A stretch of DNA of 64,000 bases. Origin: Anniella stebbinsi (taxonomy: Eukaryota > Chordata > Lepidosauria > Squamata > Anniellidae). Within the stretch, counting starts at the first letter, position 1. Every line of letters starts with the position of its first letter. The notes below the pieces were generated by a model. That model saw only the letters and a program-made list of their open reading frames with translations, did no database searches and was not told where the DNA came from. The stretch spans positions 64,550,109 to 64,614,108 of the forward strand of contig JARDYH010000003.1 of the NCBI GenBank assembly GCA_029215795.1, read 5' to 3'. Shown here in pieces: positions 1 to 11,043 of the stretch. The translations under genes and the position numbers were made by a program.

Positions 1-822
1 GGATTCCCTTTTAATCAGGGAACATAATTATATAATTGGGAAGTGAGCTACTAGACATCTTAAGTAATTGACTGCTTTCAAAGTTTATTTTAATTCATAC
101 TGTACAGAAACATGACATTTTATATTATCAGATACATTGATTGTTAATTGTCTTCAATTAACAGTTATGGTCTCAGCAGTTGACCATAAACTTCCTCTAC
201 TCCTGAGAGACAGAAAGAAACAGTTCCATTTATTTCATCTCACTTAGTCGTGCCAGTTCTCCTTTGGTACTGCCTTGGCAAAGGTTTTGGATTATGCTCC
301 TAGGTTGTATAAAGGCTGTATTGAGTTGCAAACCAATATGCTTCAGTTGGTATAGCAACCAGATAGTATGCATGTTTGTTTCGGAAATATATGAATTTCA
401 ACATGGGAAACCTACTGTTTTCAACTGGTGTTTTTTTTTTTCTTAATGATTTAAATCAGGCTTGCCCCAACCTGGTACCTTCCAGCCAGCTGTGGGGGAG
501 GCTGATTTAAACCATAATTACCTGTTATAAATCCAGGCTGATACTAGTTGTACACTCTATTTCTAACATTAAAAAAATCCTAGAAGACTAAGGGTCTCTG
601 TCCACCCACCTTTGCCTCCGTCCTCCATTGCAGCTTATGGAGGGATGTTGTCTCTGCAGAGAATTGAAGCCATCTGAAGTTTTATGTAGGTAGACAAAGC
701 CTGTACTGTAGTTGGCCCTGTCTCCCTGGAGAATCCAGCTATGCTCTTTAAAGGATCCTTGCCTATTCTGTATCCATTGGCTGTGAGGTTGGGAAGACAG
801 TCTTGGGAACTCATCTTCTTAC
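1..822. other. Anonymous sequence flanking the candidate exon
   Basis: I see no supported gene or intact repeat here. On the minus strand it would be the intron downstream of the candidate exon at 823-949. A weak fragment near 460-500 resembles the AACCTGGTRCCYTCCAG short palindromic repeat found elsewhere in the window. Confidence 0.4.
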
Positions 823-949
823 CTGAGAATGATGAAAGGGCTACATTCTCTGATAGGGAGGGCATGGGAGGAGGTGGAGTAGCCTGTACCATGTCCACCT
901 CTGAATATTCTTCAGGGTCAGAGGTCATGACACTAAGCATAGAATGAAT
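823..949 (-). CDS. Candidate internal coding exon of an unrecognised host gene
   Basis: Read on the minus strand, this 127-bp block is preceded by an acceptor (TACAATTTCAG, AG at 951-950) and followed by a strong donor (CTCAG|GTAAGAAG, GT at 822-821). Of the three frames between these sites, two hit stop codons early (TGA and TAG) and only one stays open through the exon. That frame encodes an acidic then proline-rich stretch including DPEEYSEVDMVQATPPPP and a serine-rich end, with a tyrosine in an acidic context (EEYSEV). The length is 42 codons plus one base, so the exon would end in phase 1. The reading frame continues past the donor, so the donor is the natural end. I do not recognise the protein and no other exon of the same gene is evident in the window. 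It could be chance, but both splice sites plus a non-repetitive, protein-like composition make a real exon plausible. Confidence 0.45.
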
Positions 950-1371
950 CTGAAATTGTATTTAGGAAAAGAGTAAAGGAAAGTAGCCTATTGAAATGAC
1001 ATGAATATAATCATATCCTGCTAGAGTAAAAGAAAAACCTACTTTATTGAGAATAATTCAAAAGCATGTAACTATTGATGCAGCTGGTGCATCATAATTC
1101 TTCATTTGCTGACACAGGAAAGAATGAAAGGAGATGGGGAGTTGGGAATCCAGCCTGGAGGTGACAAAACACAAAAATTTGCCAGGCTAGCACTTATACT
1201 TATGACCTCAGCAGAAGAAAGGCAACAGCTTCCTGGATCGAAATCTGAATCAATGAACATCTGAATGACCTGGTTCATAAGAAGTTTCCAATAGTTCTAG
1301 GGTCCTGGCAACATCTCATGGTAAAGAATTACAACATTACCTGAACTGTTTGGTTCTTCCATCTAGAGTTC
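950..1371. other. Anonymous sequence
   Basis: Nothing recognisable. If the exon at 823-949 is real, this is the end of its upstream intron. Confidence 0.4.
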
Positions 1372-1475
1372 AGCCTCTGCCAACCTGGTGCTCTCTAGGT
1401 CAGGGCTGGGGGTAATGGGAGTTGTAGTCCAACACATGTGGAGAGCATCAGATTTGGGAAGGTTGAGCTAGATAG
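1372..1475. repeat. Short palindromic interspersed repeat (GGGAGTTGTAGTCC family), fragment
   Basis: It contains AACCTGGTGCTCTC and GGGAGTTGTAGTCCAACACA, the two arms of a short palindromic repeat that recurs at about 24380, 26024, 26168 and 49398. The family is very common in squamate genomes as I know them. Its class is uncertain, but it behaves like a MITE. Confidence 0.6.
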
Positions 1476-2641
1476 CATGTAACTAGACATGCCAAGGCTG
1501 CAGGTCTCATGCCATTGTGGTAGCATATGCATCTACCTTGGAGGAGAAAAGGAAGAGGAATCCTTGAACTTAGCCATACATAATGTGCTTTCGTAATTCA
1601 GCAACCACAACCCCATTTTTCTGGCCCACTTAAAGAACATATTAAAAATAGTTAAAATCAGAGAGTAGCTTCTACTTTCTGCTTTGGGAATCGTTGGTCC
1701 AAGGATCCACAAAATAGGATGCATAACCTGAAGCAGGCCTTTCTGTTACTGACAGGAACTGAAACAGAGGCAAAAACAATTTTGCTACATTGTCAATGAC
1801 ACCTTAGATACATAAAATACACATTTGAAGTAAATGTAGGAGTCTGTGTTCAATTTCTATTCACGTTCCATTTTATGGTTTTTTGTTTGGAAATATATTG
1901 AAGATATGGGATTACAAAATGATGCTATTGCGAGAACCATCGGAATATGTTCATTTTCTCAATGGAATTTCAGATAAGCAGATTTAAGTAGAGGCCAAAT
2001 TGAAATAAGGCCCAAATGGAAAGATGTTTCTCCCACATAAAGACCCAGTGAGCTCATTCTTGGTTTAATGTTGTTAACGAGATTAAATAAAACTACTCCT
2101 TTCCTATGCATGGAAAACAAAGCAAAGCTAAGAGGTGTTTCAGAAGACATCCATGGAATAGTAATATTAATAAAGGTTTCTTTTACTGATTAGAGTTGGA
2201 TCCAGATTTAAGCTGGACCAATTGCACTGATCGTAGTGGACTTCCCTGCCCCCTCCTACCCACAACAGCCCCTCCAGCTTGCTGAAAATGCTAGACAGAG
2301 AGTCAGAAGACCATGCTGAATGAAGTGAACTGTGGTGTGAGGGATGGGGGCTCTCCAAAACTCAGGCAGAGGGACCTCCTGTGAGTGGTGTCTTTCCTCT
2401 CAAGAAAGCAGATCCTAGATCCAGCCCATAGTAACTCATCCATCAGATGACATTCAAGACTCTTTACACAAATATCCCATTAAATATCCAATTTTTAAAG
2501 GAGAAAGAAAGGTGACAGGTCACCTGAAGGAGCATCCCCTCCCATTACCTATCTGGACACTAAAGTCACCATCTAAGGCCCTTCTCTAGATGCCATCACC
2601 AAATGAGGCAAGGTAGGCGACTACAAAAGAAAGGACCTTTT
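1476..2641. other. Anonymous AT-rich sequence
   Basis: I find no gene, RNA gene or clear repeat. Short open frames on both strands lack any protein-like pattern. Confidence 0.4.
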
Positions 2642-3060
2642 TGTGGTAAGAGGTTCCAAGGACCCCGAAGATCCGTGTCCGGCCGCTGACCAATCACATA
2701 AAGACATGCCAAGTAGTGAACTCAAAAAGCTTTTATTTGCTGCATTGCAATGTGACTGCTCTCCACTGAAGGCATGGGGAACAGCCCTGGCTACAAGTAG
2801 GGCGCATATATTTATACACAGGGGTCATCAGCCAACAAGCATGCACGCATCAAGCAGTACTTTTCCATTTTCAGTTCATAGACTTATATTGAAAGCACGT
2901 CGGCCACTATCCTTTGGGGAGGTGAAGGGAGTGGGGGCTTTCCAGGCAGTGGTGTCAAGGTGTCAAGAAGACCACACAGCAAGCAGTTGCTGCTGTGTTG
3001 CCCAAGAAACCACCCATCCCATCTTCCTCTCCTATTTGCTAGATCACCTTACCCATCATA
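2642..3060 (-). mobile_element. Solo LTR-like block, minus strand
   Basis: On the minus strand the order fits a long terminal repeat. A TATA-like box (TATAAATA, plus-strand 2809-2816) is followed about 75 bp later by a polyadenylation signal (AATAAAAGC, complement of TTTATT at 2732-2737), then a G/C-rich U5-like segment ending in CCACA at 2642. The AATAAAAGCTTTTTGAGTT context is typical of retroviral R regions. No internal viral coding sequence adjoins it on either side, so it would be a solo LTR. CTTTT lies just outside both ends (2637-2641 and 3062-3066) and may be a target duplication, but the distal end does not show a clean TG, so that boundary is approximate. The long plus-strand open frame across it is a shadow. 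Confidence 0.5.
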
Positions 3061-3074
3061 TCTTTTGAAGCTCG

Positions 3075-3267
3075 ATAAAGTTGCAGGCACTATACTAGAG
3101 TGACCATATACAAAAGAAGGCAGGGCCCCTGCAACTTTAACTGTTGTGATGAAGAGGGAATTTCACCAGGAACTAATTGCATACAAATGACACTGGCTGA
3201 AATTCCCTTTTCTCTACAACTGTTAAAGTTACATGACCCCTGTCCTCCTTTTCATATGGTCAGCCTA
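3075..3267. mobile_element. Truncated copy of the dimeric foldback element
   Basis: It matches the second half of the complete dimers at 5291, 12721, 15958 and 33685, with TAGAGTGACCATATAC inside and GGTCAGCCTA at the right end. It starts in the middle of the dimer (AAAGTTGCAGGCACTATACT), so one arm is lost. Confidence 0.8.
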
Positions 3268-4567
3268 GTTAAACTAACATTAAATGACTGAAACAAAAAG
3301 ATTGCATGTACATGTTGAAGCTGAACCCTTTCTCTTCCCGATCATGTACATCCAGCCATAAAACACCACAAATGATTTTGCAAACATCCTGAAGATGACT
3401 GTACTGCCACAGTAATAATTACCCATGAGAGCCATTATCAGACAGTGAGCTACTGTTGGCATTCCTGAAGCATCCTGCAGTTATTTGCATTTTTGGGGCG
3501 CTCAGCTCACTAGCTTTCTTGTAGCAGCTGATGGAGTCACAATATTCTTGGCTCAGTTATTCCGGAGTGGCCTGTAAGAAAAAGACTATTAATATTGATG
3601 AGTGTTTATCTAGGAAATCAGAGTGCTTAATAACACAGCACAATCATTTTCGTAATCTTCTTTCAAGGAAATAGTAAATCTCATTTATCACCATGCTGAG
3701 GGTTGTTTTTATTCGTTTTCATGAATAACTGATTAGGCATGATCTTCCTGATCTAAGAAAATCCAAAGAATGTATATCCTTTTCTGGAGAGATAGAGGAA
3801 TGAAGGGACTAGCAAGTGCACATGGGAAACACTGCCCTTCACATGCTATGTGCTACTGCATTTAAAAAAAATCTTTTACCACCTATTTCAATTGAGCACA
3901 ATTCACCCGAGAAATTAGTTGGGATTGATTCTTAAAGGAATTTTTAATTATTTTATTAAAACCCATTTTGATTCTGTTCTGTCTTTGGGAAAATAAGGTA
4001 GCCACTATTTTGTTTTATTGTGCATTGGACTAATGGGGGCACTCATGTATTTCTTTACATAGTCATCCTTCCACTGAAAGAGTTGCAAAAATAAAACACC
4101 AAGCTAAGATATTAATGCAGAGGGGTTTTTTTGTAGAGTGGACAGAAGAAAAAGCAATGTCTGTTCCACATTCTGTGGGTATCTAGCTGAAACTGCTGGA
4201 CTCATTATAAATTATTAGATGAGTTGCAGTAAATGGACATGGATACAAATTAGGGTTTGTTATCAGTAGAGTTCTTATAATTGAATAGGAAGGTATTAGT
4301 TCTCTGAATGCGAGGAGCCCTACTAACAAAGCAACAGCCTATAAACAAGTTAAGGACCCGTGCGAGGAGAAGTTAAGTGCTATTTACTTATTTATTAAAT
4401 TACCTCAGGTAATCATATAAAACTCATAAAATATCAGCTGAAGCCAAAACAAGTGCACAGCAAAGGTGGCTAAATTCTAGAAGGGTATAACCCTTTACAA
4501 ACTTACAGTTGGGAGCTAAATCCCAGAGGGAAATCCAGCAGGAACTTACAGTTCTTGTAGTCTTGGA
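3268..4567. other. Anonymous AT-rich sequence
   Basis: No gene or clear repeat is recognised in this 1.3 kb. Confidence 0.4.
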
Positions 4568-4966
4568 GCCTATCCATATTGCCCTTAAAACGACTTATAT
4601 TCTGTTTAAAAACATGGTTTTTGAAGTCGTTTCATTATGTGGTAGGACACACTGAGCAGCATTTACATTTCATAGTGACTGCTTCGTCCTGAAAGCGTTC
4701 ATGGTTAATTCTTTGTTCTTGTTTAGTTTCTGTTTTGCAGGCTGCTTTACCTGCCCACTTCTGTTTCCGTAACTCAAACAGCCTGTAAAACAGAAACTAA
4801 ACAAGAAGAGTCAAGGAATTAACCCTGTAATATACCAGTGAATGCGGAGGAAGCAGTCACTATGAAATGTAAGTACTGCTCGGTGTGTCCTACCATGTAA
4901 TGAAATGACTTAAAAAACATGTTTTTAAACAGAATATATGTCATTTTAAGAGCAATGTGGATAGGC
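4568..4966. repeat. Large inverted repeat, about 180-bp arms and 34-bp loop
   Basis: The left arm (4568-4744, GCCTATCCATATTG to GTTTTGCAGGCTG) is complementary over almost its full length to the right arm (4779-4966, CAGCCTGTAAAAC to GTGGATAGGC). Small indels and substitutions separate the arms. I see no convincing target duplication, so this may be a foldback element or a local inverted duplication. A transcript across it would form a long double-stranded hairpin. Confidence 0.85.
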
Positions 4967-5283
4967 ACTTGGTCAAACAGAGATTCCCAAATGGGTGAAG
5001 AAAACCTCAACCACATCTTCAAACTAAACCCAAGCATAGAAAGGAGCAATAAAAGCAATGCATAGCTCTATAATGACAAGAGCCACTGTGCAGGCATAGT
5101 TAGTGGAAGAGTCTGCTTACAAACAAAAGAAATGTAGCTCAGGTTTTAGGCCTTATAGAGCAGCTCATAAACTAAAGCTCAGAAATATGATCTCATCCCA
5201 AGTTTGAGAGTTAAGGCCCTTTAATCAGATTGGTTGCAGCACAGTTGGGCCAAGCTAGCTAGAGCTATATAAGAAGGCATGCT
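4967..5283. other. Anonymous sequence
   Basis: No gene or repeat recognised between the inverted repeat and the foldback element. Confidence 0.35.
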
Positions 5284-5290
5284 TGTAAGA

Positions 5291-5610
5291 TAGGCTGACC
5301 ATATGAAAAGGAGGACAGGGCTCATGTAACTTTAACAGTTGTAGAGAAAAGGGAATTTCAGCCAGTGTCATTTGTATGCAATTAGTTCCTGGTGAAATTC
5401 CCTCTTCATCACAACTGTTAAAGTTGCAGGGGCCCTGCCTTCTTTTGTATATGGTCACTCTAGTATAGTGCCTGCACCTTTAACTGTTGTGCTGAAGAGG
5501 GAATTTCACCAGGAACTAATTGCATACAAATGACACTGGCTGAAATTCCCTTTTCTCTACAACTGTTAAAGTTACATGAGCCCTGTCCTCCTTTTCATAT
5601 GGTCAGCCTA
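5291..5610. mobile_element. Dimeric foldback MITE, hAT-like
   Basis: The ends are TAGGCTGACC and GGTCAGCCTA, and almost the whole 320 bp is one palindrome built from two head-to-head copies of a shorter element. The centre holds GTATATGGTCACTCTAGTAT. It is flanked by TGTAAGA (5284-5290) and TGTAAGAG (5611-5618), which fits an 8-bp target duplication that lost one base on the left. It has no coding capacity. Other copies are at 12721, 15958 and 33685, with a partial copy at 3075. Confidence 0.85.
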
Positions 5611-5617
5611 TGTAAGA

Positions 5618-6214
5618 GAGCCAGCTCAATGAGCAGGAGGAGCCCTACTGATGAAACATCTCAGGCCAACTGGTGACGTGTCAGCATACAAGCAAGTTCA
5701 GCACTCATGCAAGTTTAGCAACAGGGAGAGGAAGCCAGGGCAGTCGACTATTCTCTCCCTTCTCATAGTAAGTGTAAATAAATAACTATAATTATGAACA
5801 AAGAATTGTAAAAATTTCCACCTTCTCCTAGTAAACAACTTAGTTTTCCAGGTAAACTAATGCTAGCAGCAGCAACAACGACAACAGTTACGAAGGTAGA
5901 AAGCCAGCAAGGGTGTGGAGGCTCCACTGAGTGCCACATATATGAATATCTGCCAGCTGTATAAAGGTTGTGAATATGTGCTCAGTGAAACGAACTTCTG
6001 GCTAAACTGGAGAAGATAAGAGAAGCAGAGAGGTTGGTGGATGAGACCTTTGGGTACCTAAAAGCAGTGTTCTAATCCCTGGGTGATAGTTCCCCTGCTG
6101 TCATGGAGAATGGGGGTCTCGGAGGAGAAGGGAGCCATTCTGAGGAAGAGGGAAAGATCCCTTAGAAGGGACTCATTGCTCAGAAGATGAGCAAATGCAT
6201 GTTCCACTCACAAC
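5618..6214. other. Anonymous sequence
   Basis: No gene or clear repeat. The CR1 fragment begins near the right edge. Confidence 0.35.
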
Positions 6215-6680
6215 AGAGAGGTTAAATTTCTTGATGCCCTAAACAACTGTGTCATAGAACAGTTGTCATAGAACAAACAGTTGTCATAGAACAAACAAGA
6301 GAGGAGGCAACCCTGGATTAAGTGGTATGAGATGTGAATGCTGTATAACCAATCGGAAACTGTGACCACAGTGCTATCAGATTTAATATATATTTAAGTG
6401 GGAAATTGCCCAAGATGCCCAATGCAGTCACATTTGACTTCAAAAGAGGAAACTGGTATAAAGGAAGTTGAAAGGGGGAATCAAGAGGGTTAAATCCATT
6501 CAAAATGCTTGGAGGTTACTCAAAACCACAATAACAGAAGCTCAGCTAGAATGTATAATATGGTTAGGAAAGGTAGCACCAAATCCAAGTGGTCACGAGC
6601 ATGGATAATAGGCAAGGAAGCTATTATAAAAAATAAATCTTCCTTCAGAAAATGGAAGTCTTGCCCAAATGAGGAAAACA
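6215..6680 (+). mobile_element. CR1-type LINE fragment, upstream part (interrupted)
   Basis: Translation in shifting frames gives the region between endonuclease and reverse transcriptase of CR1 elements, including SDH-like, AVTFDFKRGNWYK and SFRKWKSCPNEE segments. It is frameshifted and has a small tandem duplication of GTCATAGAAC units at about 6251-6298. The coding sense continues at 7423 after a nested L2 insertion. Confidence 0.7.
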
Positions 6681-7385
6681 TGGGGTTACACTCCCCCTGA
6701 AAGACTGTGTTCACAGCTTGGGAGTGCTCCTGGATCCATCGCTCCAGATGACAGCACAGATAGATGCGACAGCCAGGAGTGCCTACTATCAACTTTGGCT
6801 GATACGCCATCTGCACCCCTTTCTAGAGTTGGAAGATCTAAAGATGGTAGTGCACACACTGGTAACTTCGAGGCGCGACTTCTGCAATGCACTGTACATA
6901 GAGCTACCGCTGTGCCTAGTTTAAAATATGGCAGCCAGGTTGTCCACCAGTACACTTAGGGGTGACCATATTACACCAGCTTTAAAATCACTCCACTGGC
7001 TGCCAATTACTTTCCAGGCGAAGTATAAAGTGTTTGTTATTACCTTTAAAGCTCTACCTGGTTTGGGTCCAGGTTACCTACGGGATCGCCTTCTCTCATA
7101 CAATCTGCCCTGCACACTCAGGTCCTCTGGGAGGAATTTACTACAGTCAGCAAAAACTAGGCTGACAACTGTTACCCAGAGGAATGGCCTGCCGGAAGAG
7201 ATTCACCAACTGAAAAGTCTCCTGGAATTTAAGAAAGCCATAAAGATTGATCTCTTCTGGCAGGCTTACCCAGTTGAATTTTAAGATGTCTTTTAATAAT
7301 GTATGCTTTTAATTAGTGTGGTGGTGTTTTGTATTTGTTGTTGTATCCCGCCTCGATTCAGAGGGAGAGGCAGGTAAGAAATACA

Positions 7386-7422
<37 letters not shown>
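6681..7422 (+). mobile_element. L2-type LINE 3' end inserted in CR1
   Basis: It encodes the C-terminal part of an L2-clade LINE polyprotein in two frames: LGVLLDPSLQMTAQIDATAR and a YCNALY-like motif first, then PALKSLHWLPITFQAKYKVF and FKALPGLGPGYLRDRL. It ends with a short 3' UTR containing CCCGCCTCGATTCAGAGG and an (ATT)n tail at 7386-7422. It is heavily 5' truncated, as is usual for LINE insertions. It splits a CR1 open region between SCPNEE and RGHKIVQMRSKRHSSR, which fixes the order of the two events. Confidence 0.8.
7386..7422 (+). repeat. (ATT)n microsatellite tail of the L2 copy
   Basis: Simple triplet run forming the 3' tail of the LINE. Confidence 0.95.
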
Positions 7423-7424
<2 letters not shown>

Positions 7425-8290
7425 AAAAGAGGGCACAAGATTGTGCAAATGAGATCCAAGAGACATTCAAGCAGAGATTCAAGAGATGCAAAAAAGTATT
7501 TTGAGGATCATGTTGCCAGTAACATCAAATCCAACGATAAAGAATTCTTTAAATATATCAGAAGCAGGAAATCAGCTAGTTGGACCATTGGGTGATAATG
7601 GATTTAAAAGAGTACTAAAGGAGGATAAGGAGTCTACGAGAAGCTGAGTGAATTATTTTCATCTGTCTTCACTGCAGAGGATATAGGTCAGATACCTGTG
7701 CTTTAACAGGTGTTTTCAGGTAGGAAGTCTAAGGAACTGAGGCAAACAGTGATGACAAAATTCTCAACCTTATTGACAATTTAAAAGTGAATAAATCACT
7801 GGGCCCAATATGAAATTGTGGATCTTCTAAGAAAAATATGTATTGTGTAACATGATACAGAGAATTAGCCTCTGTACCAAAGGAGTGGAGAACTGCCAAT
7901 GTAGCACCATTTTTTAAAAAGGGATCCATGGGCCCTGTTAATTTAACGTCCGTTCTAGGTAAATTGGTTGAAAGCATTATTAAAGTTAAAATTAGTAAGC
8001 ATGTAGAGGAAAATTAGTAAGTATATAGAAAAAAAATCAATATGGCTTCTGCAAAGGTAACTCTTGTCTCACTAAATAATAATATAAATTTTCAGAGTTC
8101 TTTGAGAGTATCAATAAACATGTGGACAGAGGTGATCTAGTGGACTTTGTTTACCTGGACTTCCAAAAGATTTTTTGATGAAGTCAACTACCAAAGATTC
8201 CTGAGCAAACCTAACAGTCATGGAATAAGAGGAGAGGGCCTATTATGGATCAGTAACTGGTTAAAGAACAGAAAACAGAGAAAAAATAAG
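7423..8290 (+). mobile_element. CR1-type LINE fragment, reverse transcriptase part
   Basis: Conceptual translation over several frames shows CR1 reverse-transcriptase landmarks in order: KKYFEDHVASNIKSNDKEFF, KLSEFFSSVFT, an NKSLGP turn, VPKEWRTANVAPFFKKGS, QYGFCKGNSCLT, VDFVYLDFQK(I/A)FD and HGIRGEGLLWISNWLKNRKQ. At least five frameshifts or stops break it and the palm-domain YADD part is missing, so it is dead. It continues the fragment at 6215-6680. Confidence 0.75.
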
Positions 8291-9489
8291 CAAAACTAGT
8301 AAATTCTCCCAATAGAGGGATGTATCCCTTGACCTTTAAAGCCCCTCATGACATATAGCCTGTTCAACGATTGCAAGCAGGCAATTGATTTTACTTCATT
8401 TTTCTTTATTTGTAAGGCCCAAGAGCCTGTGGCCTAAAAAATTATACTGAGGTAAGAATAGGATTTTACCTGTTCTATCTCTTTAGAGTTCATGCACCAT
8501 TTATGTAATTTTTTTCTTTTTACCAAAAACTACAACTTTTGATTTGTCATTATTAATGACTAGGTCATTTTCTGCACAGTAGGCACTGAAATATTGGGGT
8601 ATATCACGCAAATTGGACTTTCTCCTACAATCAGAAAATCAATTGGTTGTTCGAAGAGTTGCAGCGTTTGCGATTAAGGCTGCAAAATGTAGAGAAAAGT
8701 TCCTCTATTCACCAGAATCTCTCTCTGTAAAGGGCCATAGTAACTAGCAGATCTGAACATTTTAAAATTGCACCTTGACAAGATTTTAACTATTGTTTTA
8801 GCCTTTTTAATTGCAATGTTTTATGGTTGTATAAGCTAAATTCAGCTCAATTTTATTCATCCTGTTTTATGTGTTGATGCTAAAATGTGCCTTTTGTCCC
8901 AAATATGTAAACCTTTTATAGTTTTAATGATGGATACTGTTTCTTTTTACTTGCAATGGTCCTCCGACTCAGCAGTAAAGTATTTGTATTTGTACATATA
9001 GCCAAGGTACTTGAGGGTCCATCTGTCTCTATCTGTCTCTACCTGTATATTTTGATCTTCAATGGAAGATCTTCTGCAGTTGCCTCACCATATATGGTGC
9101 TGGTAGGCAATGTGGTGCCTGCAAGCACCAATGAGGCACTGGTTGTGGAGGGGAGGGTGGGAAAGTACATTTTCACTAGCTGAATTGCACATGTCTAAAT
9201 CTGGGTGCAACCCATAGTTTATAAAATGCAGACATCTCCAGAGATAATAATAATCCAATTTTGCATGTTCAGTAATGTATAGCAACTTTAACATTCCCCC
9301 CATTACATTCCTACATCTACTTGTTACACTAAGGTTTGTGTCTTTGCAGGGAATTAAACATTTAAAAAGTGAATTAATTTTAATTTGGTAGGCCTGGATG
9401 CCCCAGAAGGGCAAGCACACAAAATAGACGTGATAAAAAATTTAATGGGCCAGAAACTCAGGTGAATCACTGAACTGCAAAGGATGTGA
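8291..9489. other. Unassigned AT-rich sequence, possible old LINE 3' region
   Basis: There is no intact gene. The segment near 8960-9000 (CAGCAGTAAAGTATTTGTATTTG) resembles the AATAAAG-rich 3' tail of some LINEs, but I cannot assign a family. Confidence 0.3.
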
Positions 9490-9575
9490 ATCCAATGCCG
9501 GTTTACTCAGGAATAAGTCTCAATGAGTTTAATAGGGTTTATTCCCCAAGTAAGTGTGCACTAGATTGCAACCCC
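9490..9575. repeat. Short repeat of the ACTCAGAAGTAAGTCCCATTG family
   Basis: The sequence TTTACTCAGGAATAAGTCTC, then AATAGGGTTTATTCC and ACTAGATTGCAACC follow the plan of a short palindromic squamate repeat. The same plan recurs at 11768, 12207, 18360, 22255 and 36620. Confidence 0.65.
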
Positions 9576-10954
9576 ATTGACTAAAAGGACATGTTTCCTA
9601 AATATTTCAAGAGAGAGAAGTATTGTGGCAAGGACCAGGTGCAGATCTGTGTTAGTTTTCCCAGGAAGAATTTATAGACCCTATTGTAAAAGGGAGAAAG
9701 AGAAAGAGAGGATACGGGAAATTTGCTTTGTTGGATTTCTAACTCATCCCACTGCTGTGGGTTTGAGAAGTTTAATTCTTACTTGGAGGCTATTACACTG
9801 CATTCCTGATGAACAGAGATTGCTGATAAAGGTGTTGAAAGAAGTAAAAGTAAATAAACTGTGGCAGGAGATGCTCTGTTTAGGGCATTTGTTTGGGCCA
9901 GACTGAGAAAAACCATGAAACTAGATAATTCTTTCAACTCCCCCAGTAGCCCTCCCTCAAAAGATCCAGGAAGACCAGACACCTGTGTGTGCCCTAAGGC
10001 TGGTGGCTGAGCTGGTGATAGCAATAAATGTTTTAAGTATGGGAGAGTTTGGGGAGGTGTGTCTCTGGCCCTGGGGGTGAGGGGTAGAATCTGATGTGGG
10101 TGGGAAGGAAAAGTGAATGCAATGTATGACTGTACTGATGCACTGGAGGATTCTTCCATGCAGGGAACAACACATTGGAACTACAACAAAATGGTGCAGT
10201 GCATCTGCCAAGGGATAGGTTAGCCCTCCTCTGTTCTTCTGCCAGCAGGCAAAGATGTTTTTATTCAGGCAGGCCTTTGGCAAATAAACTACTTGGTCGC
10301 TTGAACTAGTCAAGGCTAGTTTTGCTCCCTCTCTGCTGTCCTTTTGTCAGCAAGCTGCTTTATTAAAGCTGCCTTTGGTGTTTAAGCGGGTCGATTGCTA
10401 GATGTTGTTTTTACTCTGTTATTGTTGTGTTTTTAATTCATGGAGGGAGTTTTGTACTTCTCTAACATTTGGTTTCACTTGAGCACGCTGATACACCCTA
10501 TACATACATACCAGGTATCCAGATGCTAAAAAAGGATAGCACTCCTGAACCTTTAATAATTGTGTACCTTAGAGATCTTTCTTTTTCTTTTTTTGCAGGT
10601 GTCCTCTTTTCCACCAGGCTACCCTGTCCCCCTTTGATTTCTCAGTGGCCCTATTTTGGCTCCAATCCTGTTGGCACCCAACCACTTGAGTCAGAGTGTA
10701 TGGATATTCTCCCTCCTTTATCTTGTTCCCTTGAGCAATTGCTCCAGCAGAAGGAGTAGAGAAAGCATATACATTTGCCATTTTCCTTTGTTTCGGAGAC
10801 GCTACTGGTGTAGGCACTACATCTCTTTGCAAGCCAGCAACACTTTGATAGAAGTGAGTTTGGCACAGCCAAGACACTTTGAATGAGTGGCAACTCTCTG
10901 ACACAGGCTCGCTTCCCCCAGTGCATTGCTTTGGTGTGCCCAAAGGAAGAACAC
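9576..10954. other. Anonymous sequence
   Basis: It contains overlapping open frames on both strands up to 160 codons, but none has protein-family features, flanking splice logic or codon bias that I can see. I treat them as chance. Confidence 0.4.
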
Positions 10955-11043
10955 AGGAAAAGGCATTATACAGAGTCAGACCATTGATCCAACTGGCCCA
11001 GTTCTGACTATATTGACTGGGACTCCAAGACTGAACCTGGGGC
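10955..11043 (-). repeat. tRNA-related SINE fragment
   Basis: GGCATTATACAGAGTCAGAC followed by CATTGATCCAACTGGCCCAG, and a terminal TGAACCTGGGG, match the antisense of a common squamate SINE whose head resembles a tRNA gene. Related fragments lie at 15290 and 49990. Confidence 0.55.

Noticed and set aside
2643..3068. 141-codon plus-strand open frame
   Set aside because: It lies antisense over the LTR-like block and has no domain or codon evidence.
10955..11043. A functional tRNA gene at SINE fragments
   Set aside because: Only the SINE body and tail are present. No complete cloverleaf with A and B boxes can be read.
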